Origin: Acidobacteriota bacterium
GTDB taxonomy: Bacteria; Acidobacteriota; Thermoanaerobaculia; Multivoradales; J023
DNA: 64,000 nt
Reading direction: 5' to 3'
NCBI GenBank assembly: GCA_029263315.1
Contig: JAJCXR010000066.1
Span: forward strand, 24,784-88,783
Shown: positions 17,394-24,713 of the stretch, one piece after another
Numbering within the stretch: the first letter of the stretch is position 1
Layout of the letters: the number at the start of each line of letters is the position of its first letter
The notes under the pieces: model-generated
Told to the model about the DNA's origin: nothing
Databases searched by the model: none
Seen by the model: only the letters and a program-made list of their open reading frames with translations
Made by a program: the position numbers and the translations under genes

Positions 17394-19787
17394 ATGTGCG
17401 CCACCCGCCAGCGTTTGCTAAGGCTCGCCAGCCCATCGATGGGCGGTGAGAGATCATTGCTCAGCCCCTTCGAGGAGCGCTATCTGGGCCTGGGATTTCG
17501 TCGTTTGCTTTCTACCGAGGGTCGCCTGGAGCCCCATCTGGCGGGCGTCGTCGACCATGCGCTGAGCCATCCTGGAAGCCTTTTGCGTGCCAAGTTGGCT
17601 TTCGGCTTGGCCAGCCGCCAGGGTGTCGCTCCCGCCGCCGCCCGCCGTCTTGCCATCGCTTTGGAGTATTTTCACAGCGCCTCTTTGATCTTTGACGACA
17701 TGCCGAGCATGGACGACGCCCGCCAGCGGCGGGGTGCCCCTTGCTCTCACCGACTCTTCGGTGAAGCGGCCGCCACCCTGGGGGCGTTGGGTCTCATTAC
17801 CCGAGCCTACGCCTTGGTGTGGCAGTGCTTGGCAGGGCTCGACGAGGCAGCCCGTCGCGAGGCTTCGGAGCTGGTGGAGCGCTGTCTCGGAGTGGACGGT
17901 ATCCTCAACGGTCAGGCGCATGATGTGCATTTCGATGCACGGCGGCAGGGCGGAGCTCAAGTGCTCTTGGTGGCCGAGGGGAAAACCGTCACCCTGGTGC
18001 GTTTGACGCTCTTGCTGCCCGCCATCGTCGCCGGGGTCGCCGCCGACACCCGACAAGATCTCGATCGTCTGGCCACCGTCTGGGGTTTGGCCTATCAGAT
18101 CCTCGACGATTTCAAAGACATCTTGATGCCGGGTGTGGAGTCGGGCAAGTCGAGCCACCGGGATGCCCTGTTGGGGCGTCCGAATCTGCCGCAACAGCGT
18201 GGCATGCAGCGGGCCCTAGCGGATCTGAAAGAGCTGCTTTTGGAGGCCGGCGAGTTGGTGAGCCAGTTGCGGGAAGTTGCCGATCTCGGCCCCCTGTTGG
18301 GTTTGCAAAATTTGTTGCTGGAGGAGATGGTCAAGATCGAGGCACGGCTCCCCAGGGGGCTGAAGGGGTTGCCTTCCCATGTGCATGTTGCAGGGGGTGG
18401 CGACAAAGGAGGCTTGGCCTTCGCCGAGGCGCAACTGCGGCGTTGGGCGATCCAAGGGGGCGGCCTGGCACTGACCCTGCCGGCGCCCTCAGCGGCCCTG
18501 GAGGTACTGCTGCAGGAAAAAGCGCCAGAGGCCTTCGCCTGGCGCAGTCGCGATGGGGAGGAGATGGTTGCTTTGGGGCATGCCTTCCGTCTCGAATCCC
18601 GGGGCAAGCGGCGTTTTGTGGATATCAGGCGCCAGTCCCGGGCGATTCGCCGCCGCCTTGCGATGGCAACGGAGGGTGGATTGCCCGGCGTTTTGGAACC
18701 CCGCTTCTTCGGCGGCTTTTCGTTCTCCCATCAGCCTTCTGCGGACCAGCAATGGCGAGGTTTTGGGGCCGCGAGCTTTTCTCTGCCGCGGTTCCTCTAC
18801 CGCCGCCACCGGGGGGGCGCGACCCTCAGCCTGAACTTGCGTCACGACGAGCCTTCGTCCCGCCGAGATCGTCACCGATGGCTCGATGCCTTGGGCCAGA
18901 TTTGGCAGCAGCTGCAAGAGGCCCGGCCTTGGTCCTCGATGGGCGGCGGTGTGGAGAATCTCGAGCGGCCGAATGAGCTGGCATGGCGCCATCAAGTCGA
19001 GACCATTCGCCAGGCCATTGCCGACGGCACCTACCGCAAGGTGGTGGCCGCCTGCCAGTGTCGGGCCGAGCTGGCGTCCCCCCTGCCATTGGCGGTCCTC
19101 TTTGCGCGGTTGACGGCGCGGCAGCCAGCGACCACCCAGTTTGCCGTGCGCCGGGGTGACGCTCTGTTCGCCGGGGCCACCCCGGAGCGCTTGGTCAAAC
19201 GCACGGGCCGTCAGGTGTGCTCGGAGGCCCTAGCGGGGTCGGCGAGCCTTGCCGATGTCGCAGGGGAGCACGGCCAGGCCCTGGCGCACAAACTTTTGGC
19301 GAGCTCCAAGGATCGCTTCGAGCATCGGTTGGTGGTCGAGGCCATCGCCGAGCGTTTGGCCCCCCTGTGCCAAGAATTGCAAGTGCCGACGGCGCCGCAA
19401 GTGCACGCCCTGCGGCAAGTACAGCATTTGCGAACCGCCATCAGCGGTTGTTTGAAGGGCTCTGTCCACGCCTTGGATCTGGTGGCGGCCTTGCATCCGA
19501 CACCGGCGGTGGGTGGTGTGCCGACGGCGGCGGCGGTGGGCTACATCGACCGCTGGGAACCCTGGCGCGGTTGGTATGCCTCGCCGGTGGGCTGGTTCGA
19601 TGATCATGGCGACGGCGACTTGGTGGTCGCCCTGCGTTCCTGTCTGCTGCGTCGACGCCAGCCGGAGGAGGCCGGCGGGGTGACCCTCTTCGCCGGTGCG
19701 GGCATCGTCGCCGAATCGCAGCCCGCCGCCGAGTACGCGGAGGTGCAGCTGAAAATGGACGCCGCCTTGGAGGCCCTGCGCTCTTGA
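17394..19787 (+). CDS. Fusion of polyprenyl diphosphate synthase and isochorismate synthase
   Basis: Protein of 797 aa with two complete enzymes. Residues about 25-330 are a trans-prenyltransferase: first Asp-rich motif FDDMPSMDDARQRRG (101-108), GQAHDVHFD, EGKTV and second motif DDFKD (238-242). Residues about 360-797 are a chorismate-binding MenF/EntC-type domain: SEALAGSA, SKDRFEHRLVV, HPTPAVGGVPT, then GAGIVAESQPAAEYAEVQLKM. So one polypeptide could make both the isoprenoid diphosphate and isochorismate, the two precursors that meet in menaquinone. Standalone homologues are about 300 and 450 aa, matching the halves. ATG 17394 has GGAG 10 nt upstream; Met16 (17439) is an alternative. It is the first gene of a six-gene operon and shares TTGA with the next. 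Confidence 0.92.
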   Translation: MCATRQRLLRLASPSMGGERSLLSPFEERYLGLGFRRLLSTEGRLEPHLAGVVDHALSHPGSLLRAKLAFGLASRQGVAPAAARRLAIALEYFHSASLIFDDMPSMDDARQRRGAPCSHRLFGEAAATLGALGLITRAYALVWQCLAGLDEAARREASELVERCLGVDGILNGQAHDVHFDARRQGGAQVLLVAEGKTVTLVRLTLLLPAIVAGVAADTRQDLDRLATVWGLAYQILDDFKDILMPGVESGKSSHRDALLGRPNLPQQRGMQRALADLKELLLEAGELVSQLREVADLGPLLGLQNLLLEEMVKIEARLPRGLKGLPSHVHVAGGGDKGGLAFAEAQLRRWAIQGGGLALTLPAPSAALEVLLQEKAPEAFAWRSRDGEEMVALGHAFRLESRGKRRFVDIRRQSRAIRRRLAMATEGGLPGVLEPRFFGGFSFSHQPSADQQWRGFGAASFSLPRFLYRRHRGGATLSLNLRHDEPSSRRDRHRWLDALGQIWQQLQEARPWSSMGGGVENLERPNELAWRHQVETIRQAIADGTYRKVVAACQCRAELASPLPLAVLFARLTARQPATTQFAVRRGDALFAGATPERLVKRTGRQVCSEALAGSASLADVAGEHGQALAHKLLASSKDRFEHRLVVEAIAERLAPLCQELQVPTAPQVHALRQVQHLRTAISGCLKGSVHALDLVAALHPTPAVGGVPTAAAVGYIDRWEPWRGWYASPVGWFDDHGDGDLVVALRSCLLRRRQPEEAGGVTLFAGAGIVAESQPAAEYAEVQLKMDAALEALRS

Positions 19788-21151
19788 GCCAAGAAGCGAC
19801 GTCGCTGGGCAGGACGCAGCTCATCGGCCACGGTCTGTCCTCGGTCTACAGCCGTCTCGCCGTCCACAGCCTCACCTGGTTGCTGATCGGCAACGGAATC
19901 GGCATGCTGCTGGCGTCCCTGCTCCTGGTGCCGTCCCTGGGGGATTATCTAACGCCCTTGACCTATGGCCGCTGGATGCCGCTGCACCTGGAGCTGCAGC
20001 TCTATGGTTGGTGCAGTCTGCCCTTGGTGGGCCTGCTGTGGCGTCTCTACGGCCTGGATCGTAAGGACGGGCGGGGGGCTCACCTGAGCCTTTGGTTATG
20101 GTCCACCAGCTTGGCGGTGGGAGCCCTGTCGTGGCTCTTCGGTGCCGCCAGCGGCAAGCTGTTTCTCAGCTGGACCGGTGGGGCCAGGCTCTTCTTTCTC
20201 GCCACGCTCATCATCTTGGCTTGCCTCCTGGCCTGGGCCTATGGCCGATCCCTATGGGTCCATTGGCGCACCGGGCCCTCGCCGTCGCAGCCCCTTGCGT
20301 CGACCGTCGGCAAGGGATTGTTGTTGCTGGTCCTGGCGGCGGTGCCTTGGATCCTCTTCCAAGCCTCCGAGCCGTCGGTCTATCCGCCCATCAATCCCGA
20401 TAGCGGTGGTGCCACGGGCGGTAGTTTGTTGGGGAGCACCTTGGGCATCGTCCTGTTGCTGATCATCTATCCCCACTTGCTCGGCGGCTGCGTACCCACC
20501 GAGGCCCGCCGTTCAACCCGTCGTTGCTTGGGGATCTGGGGGCTGCATCTCGGCGTCTTTGCCCTCCTCGACCACGGCGATCACTCTCATCACGAGCCTT
20601 GGCAGATCGTCGCTCTGCTGTCGCTGGTCATTTGGCTGCCCTTGCTGATCCACCACTTGCGGTGCTTCTCCTGGTCAGCGGTGCAACGGCGCTGGCTGGC
20701 TGCCCTGACGGCCTGGGGGGCGCTCCTGTTGCTCAGCGGCGGGCTGAGCTTTCTTCCCGGGGTGCTCGAGCAGTGGAAATTCACCCATGCTTTGGTGGCC
20801 CATGCCCACATCGCCATGGCGGGGTTGGTAACTAGCTGGAATGTCTCGATTCTTGGCGGTCTGATGGCAGGGGACGCCCTACAAAAGATCTTCGGTGCGT
20901 CGATTCCGTTTGCTCTCTGGCATGGGGGAGGTGCCCTGATGATCGCGACGTTGATGCTGATCGGCATCTTGGAGGGGCGGGGGCCCGGCTACCTGTGGCA
21001 AGGCTCTGATTTTTTGGATGTATTGCTGAGCGTCCGTTGGCTGGCCGGCCTGATGATGGTGGCCGCCTCGTGGAGTTGGTGGCGGGCGGCCCGTGGGATC
21101 ACCGCCGTGGCGGTGTCTTCGGGCGAGCTGCAAACCATGGGAGCGAGGTGA
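19784..21151 (+). CDS. CcoN-like heme-copper oxidase subunit I homologue, CuB site incomplete
   Basis: Membrane protein of 455 aa with about 12 membrane segments, related to cbb3/NorB-type catalytic subunits. WMPLHLELQLYGW (His68) matches the low-spin heme ligand of the second helix. FTHALVAHAHIAMAG (H340, H342) matches the helix carrying the high-spin and low-spin heme ligands. Where oxidases place the first CuB histidine, this protein reads GGSLLGSTLGIVLLL (residues 212-226) with no histidine. A His cluster (LLDHGDHSHHEP, 262-272) may take the place of the HH pair. Dioxygen reduction by the normal mechanism is therefore doubtful. The start is TTG at 19784, overlapping the previous TGA. Inner-membrane location; possible redox partner of the cytochrome c fusion two genes on. 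Confidence 0.8.
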   Translation: MSQEATSLGRTQLIGHGLSSVYSRLAVHSLTWLLIGNGIGMLLASLLLVPSLGDYLTPLTYGRWMPLHLELQLYGWCSLPLVGLLWRLYGLDRKDGRGAHLSLWLWSTSLAVGALSWLFGAASGKLFLSWTGGARLFFLATLIILACLLAWAYGRSLWVHWRTGPSPSQPLASTVGKGLLLLVLAAVPWILFQASEPSVYPPINPDSGGATGGSLLGSTLGIVLLLIIYPHLLGGCVPTEARRSTRRCLGIWGLHLGVFALLDHGDHSHHEPWQIVALLSLVIWLPLLIHHLRCFSWSAVQRRWLAALTAWGALLLLSGGLSFLPGVLEQWKFTHALVAHAHIAMAGLVTSWNVSILGGLMAGDALQKIFGASIPFALWHGGGALMIATLMLIGILEGRGPGYLWQGSDFLDVLLSVRWLAGLMMVAASWSWWRAARGITAVAVSSGELQTMGAR

Positions 21152-21588
21152 TGCGGTTCGCTACGACGAAGGGGACGACTGCGGTCGAGGGCAGGATCGA
21201 CCTTTTCTGCCTGCTGGTGGGTCTTGGCGAGATGGTCACCGGGGTTTTGCTGCTTTCGATGCCCCTGTGGACGCTGCAACTGATGAGCGTGCAGGAGGTG
21301 CCGAGTGAGCCGATCTACATGCGTTTCATCGGTGCCTTCGTGGCGGCGGTCGGCTCCGCCTATTGGATGCCTCGGCTCCTGTCGCCCCGGGGGCTCCGAC
21401 GACGTCGTCGGACGGTTCTGGAGCTCACGGCATGGGTGCGTTGTGTGGTGGGTCTCTTCGTGCTGGTGGCGGTGCTGGCGGGGGCCTTGGGCGCCGCTTG
21501 GTGGAGTGTCTGCTTGACCGATCTCGGCCTGGCGGTATTTCAGGTTTGGCTGGTGGGGCGATTTCTGGGGCCAAGCGATGGGTCGTGA
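21151..21588 (+). CDS. Small four-helix membrane protein of unknown function
   Basis: Protein of 145 aa with four predicted membrane segments (LFCLLVGLGEMVTGVLLL; YMRFIGAFVAAVGSAYWM; VRCVVGLFVLVAVLAGALG; a last one ending in QVWLVGRFLG). I do not recognise a named family. Its ATG overlaps the previous stop (TGATG) and its 3' end overlaps the MFS-cytochrome gene by 11 bp, so it is firmly inside the operon. By position it could be a small structural or assembly subunit, like CcoQ or CcoH beside cbb3 oxidases, though no sequence feature shows this. A longer reading from 21037 would run inside the upstream gene and is not supported. Confidence 0.75.
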   Translation: MRFATTKGTTAVEGRIDLFCLLVGLGEMVTGVLLLSMPLWTLQLMSVQEVPSEPIYMRFIGAFVAAVGSAYWMPRLLSPRGLRRRRRTVLELTAWVRCVVGLFVLVAVLAGALGAAWWSVCLTDLGLAVFQVWLVGRFLGPSDGS

Positions 21589-23662
21589 ACGGATCTCCGA
21601 TTGGAGAGGCTCGAGCTTGCCGGGCATTGTCGGCATAGCGGCGACCTACGTCTACTTCTTGCTGTGGGCGCAATTTGGCTTCCTCGAGCTCATTCATCAG
21701 CGGTTGGCCGATGCGGCGGTGGCACCGGTGATGGCGAGCATGGGTTTGACCGGGTTGGTGGTCAGCCTGTTGACACCCTTCCTATTGCGCCGCTTCGGGG
21801 CGTCCCAGTTGCTGCCGACGGCCTTCGTCGCCTGCGCCGTGATCGCGCCGTTGACCACTGCTGCCCATGGCCTGGTGGCCTTTGCCCTGGCCGGCGCCGC
21901 CATCGGTGCGAGCACCGCTGTTCTGACCGTCACCTTGGCCAGCCACTTGCGCCACCTGATCCCCGGGCGGCGCTACGGCCTAGCGGTGGGCGCAGGCACC
22001 GGTTTGGCCTACTTCGTGTGCAATCTGCCGCCGCTCTTCGAAGCGACGCCCCGAGCCCAGGGCCTCGCTGTCGCGGCGATTTGCGGGCTGGGCGCTTGGG
22101 CGACGGTGGGAGCCGGGGGCGCGGCGCAGCCGACCCAGCACAGTGGATCTCCGGCCTTGAGCGACGCCGACTACCGTGGTCTCGGTTTCCTCAGCCTGGT
22201 GGTGGCCTTTCTGGCCCTCGTCTGGTTGGACTCGGCGGCTTTTGTCGTCATCCAAGAGACCTTGGCCCTCAAGGGGCTCACTTGGGGTAGCGGCGGCCAG
22301 AAGATGTTGCTCGGTAGCTGCCATTTGCTGGCCGCCCTGGTGGCCGGTTGGGCCATCGACCGTGGTTTGTTTCGTTCCTTGTTGCTGGCCGCCTTCGTCT
22401 TCTTCGTCGTTGCCTTCCTCGGCTTGGGTGGGGGCGTTCCTTGGGTCCGTCTGCTGAGCGGACCGATCTACGTGTGGGGGATTTCTTTTTACTCGACGGC
22501 GCTGGTGGCCTTGCCCGCCTACGGCCCTTGGCGGCAAGGGCTCGTGCCAGTGGCTTGGCGGGCCGCTTGGGTTTATGGCATCGGCGGCTGGCTGGGATCG
22601 GCCTTGGGGGTGGGAATGGGCCAGAATCTGCATCGCATCCCGCACCTCTTCTTGCTGGTGGCGGGTCTTTTGTTGTTGGCGGGATGGTGGTTGCATCGGC
22701 AGCGCGCTTCAAGGGGCTTCGCCTTTCGGCGCTCGGAGGCTGGCACCCTAGCCTCCGTCTCGACGGGCTTTCTGCTGGTGGCGATCGCGATGCTCACGCT
22801 GGTGGTGGTGGCACAGCTGGTGAAGGCGGCACAGCTGCTGCCGGACATGGACGGTGTCCCGGGGGTGATCGACCCCCAGGTAGATCCTGAGGCGTCCCTG
22901 GTGGCATCGGGACGCCGGGTCTACATCGCCGAGGGCTGTATTCACTGCCATTCCCAGTATGTGCGTCCCAAAACGGCCGATGCCCTGCTGTGGGGGCCCA
23001 CCAGCGATGCGATGGGTGGACAAGGTCCGCCGTTGTATGGCAATCGCCGCCAGGGGCCCGATCTTTCGAACGTGGGTCTGCGACGCAGCCGCGACTGGCA
23101 GCGCCTGCATCTCATTTCGCCGCGGCGCCTGACCCCGTCGTCGCGCATGCCGTCCTATCGTCATCTCTTCGCTCAGCCCGTCACCAGGGGCGCTGTCGAA
23201 GGTAGGGTCAGCCGGGGTGATGCCTTGGTGGCCTACCTCGACAGCCTGGGACGAGGTGGCGAAGAGGAGGCCTACGAGGCATGGCAGGGGTATCGCTTTG
23301 TCGGTGATACCGCCGCTGGCTCGGCGGACGCCGGGGCCGCCCTCTTCAGCACCTACTGCACCGCCTGCCACGGTGCGGAAGGGGCCGGTGACGGACCCCT
23401 GGCGGCCGACTTGGGGCGCCGTCCGGCGATGAATCTACGCAAGGGCGGCTTCTGGTTGGTGTCCTGGGGGCCCGGTACTGAGCCGCGCCATCGAGCCCTG
23501 GCTCGACTCATCAAGTTCGGTATGCCCGGCACCTCGATGCCGGGGCACGAATACCTCAGTGATCGTCAACTTGCTGACTTGGTGGCCCATGTGGAGCTCT
23601 TGAGCCGATCGGCTGGCGATGCTCCGCACGCCGTCGCAGCGGATTCGGACGATGTCTTTTAG
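21578..23662 (+). CDS. MFS permease fused to CcoO-like and CcoP-like cytochrome c domains
   Basis: Protein of 694 aa. Residues about 10-380 form an MFS permease of about 12 helices. A 13th helix (LVAIAMLTLVVVAQLVKA) leads to a periplasmic tail with two c-type hemes. The first domain (about 430-545) holds CIHCH (454-458) in EGCIHCHSQYVRPK, then GPDLSNVG, DWQRLHLISPR and the Met ligand in SSRMPSY; this is the layout of CcoO (FixO). The second (about 585-680) holds CTACH (594-598) and KFGMPGTSMPG, like one CcoP heme domain. In cbb3 oxidases CcoO and CcoP are separate. The MFS part may recall CcoA, the copper importer needed for cbb3 assembly, but that is a guess. It overlaps both neighbours by 11 bp. 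Confidence 0.88.
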   Translation: MGRERISDWRGSSLPGIVGIAATYVYFLLWAQFGFLELIHQRLADAAVAPVMASMGLTGLVVSLLTPFLLRRFGASQLLPTAFVACAVIAPLTTAAHGLVAFALAGAAIGASTAVLTVTLASHLRHLIPGRRYGLAVGAGTGLAYFVCNLPPLFEATPRAQGLAVAAICGLGAWATVGAGGAAQPTQHSGSPALSDADYRGLGFLSLVVAFLALVWLDSAAFVVIQETLALKGLTWGSGGQKMLLGSCHLLAALVAGWAIDRGLFRSLLLAAFVFFVVAFLGLGGGVPWVRLLSGPIYVWGISFYSTALVALPAYGPWRQGLVPVAWRAAWVYGIGGWLGSALGVGMGQNLHRIPHLFLLVAGLLLLAGWWLHRQRASRGFAFRRSEAGTLASVSTGFLLVAIAMLTLVVVAQLVKAAQLLPDMDGVPGVIDPQVDPEASLVASGRRVYIAEGCIHCHSQYVRPKTADALLWGPTSDAMGGQGPPLYGNRRQGPDLSNVGLRRSRDWQRLHLISPRRLTPSSRMPSYRHLFAQPVTRGAVEGRVSRGDALVAYLDSLGRGGEEEAYEAWQGYRFVGDTAAGSADAGAALFSTYCTACHGAEGAGDGPLAADLGRRPAMNLRKGGFWLVSWGPGTEPRHRALARLIKFGMPGTSMPGHEYLSDRQLADLVAHVELLSRSAGDAPHAVAADSDDVF

Positions 23663-24713
23663 CGGCTTCCTGCCGGCTTCCCAGGGGCGATCAGGCCGCA
23701 AGACGGCTCGCCGCAAGAGGTGGGATCGCAGCATCGTCAAGCGGGTCACCGTCGTGGGTTTGCTGGTGTTCCTCGGGCTGACGGTGTGGTGTGGTTGGTG
23801 GAGCAGGCCGACGGACTGGCTCCAGGCCAGTGGTTGGCAGCACTTGCCGCGGGATTACTGGCCGGCGAATGGTATGGAGCTGGAGGGTGAGAGCGGCTCC
23901 GCAGCACCCCTGTGGACGGCGGCTTCCGGTGAGGTACCGCCGCCGCGGGTGCGCTGGTTGGGGCATGCGGGTTTTGTCATCGAGTGGCAGGGATATCGCA
24001 TCCTGTTGGACCCCAACGTCAGCGCTTGGTGCATGGTTTCACGGCGTCGGCAGGAGCCCCCGAGAGATATCGAGTCCCTGGGGCCCATCGACGCGGTGTT
24101 GATCAGCCATGCCCATTTCGACCATCTCGATCTACCCACCTTGGCCCGCCTGCGCCGGGTGGCGGCGGTGTTGCTTCCCCGCGGCAGCGAAGACTACCTC
24201 GAGGCGGCGTCCTGGCGAGACAAGGCGATACCGATGCTGGCGGGTGACCGCTGGTCGCCGGTTGCAGGCGCCGGATTGGAGATCATCGCCGCGCAGGCTC
24301 AGCACAACGGCAATCGTTGGCACCCCTTCAACAGCCATCACCGGGCCTTGAGCTACATCATTCGTTGGCGGGGAGAGGCCATCTATTTTGCTGGCGATAG
24401 TGGCCTGGGCGATCATTTCGCGGCCATTGGGCGAGCTTTCAAGCCGCGGGTCGCCATCTTGCCCATCGGTGCCTATGCACCCCGCTTTCCCCTCGCCCGC
24501 TACCATTTGAGCCCGGAGGAGGCCGTCGAAGCTGCGGTATTGCTGGGGGCGGAGACCATCGTACCGGCCCATTTCGGCACCTTCACCTTGTCGTTGGACC
24601 GGCCATCCTCCGCCTTGCCCCGCTTCGCCGCCGAGGCCCGGCGGCGTGGCGTCCGTTGGTGGCTAGCTCCCCTGTGGCAGGCACCCCTGTGGCAGGCTGG
24701 AGGAGACGTCTGA
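23652..24713 (+). CDS. Membrane-anchored MBL-fold hydrolase (NAPE-PLD/UlaG-like)
   Basis: Protein of 353 aa with one N-terminal membrane anchor (VTVVGLLVFLGLTVWCGWW) and a metallo-beta-lactamase domain. The motifs are WLGHAGFVIEWQGYRILLDP, ISHAHFDHLD (metal site), FAGDSGLGDHF and VPAHFGTF. This is the pattern of N-acylphosphatidylethanolamine phospholipase D and related lipid phosphodiesterases. The last residues carry a duplicated PLWQA. ATG 23652 overlaps the preceding cytochrome gene by 11 bp, and the stop overlaps the next ATG by one base. With an RND lipid transporter next in line it may act on a membrane lipid; the substrate cannot be read from sequence. Confidence 0.87.
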   Translation: MSFSGFLPASQGRSGRKTARRKRWDRSIVKRVTVVGLLVFLGLTVWCGWWSRPTDWLQASGWQHLPRDYWPANGMELEGESGSAAPLWTAASGEVPPPRVRWLGHAGFVIEWQGYRILLDPNVSAWCMVSRRRQEPPRDIESLGPIDAVLISHAHFDHLDLPTLARLRRVAAVLLPRGSEDYLEAASWRDKAIPMLAGDRWSPVAGAGLEIIAAQAQHNGNRWHPFNSHHRALSYIIRWRGEAIYFAGDSGLGDHFAAIGRAFKPRVAILPIGAYAPRFPLARYHLSPEEAVEAAVLLGAETIVPAHFGTFTLSLDRPSSALPRFAAEARRRGVRWWLAPLWQAPLWQAGGDV

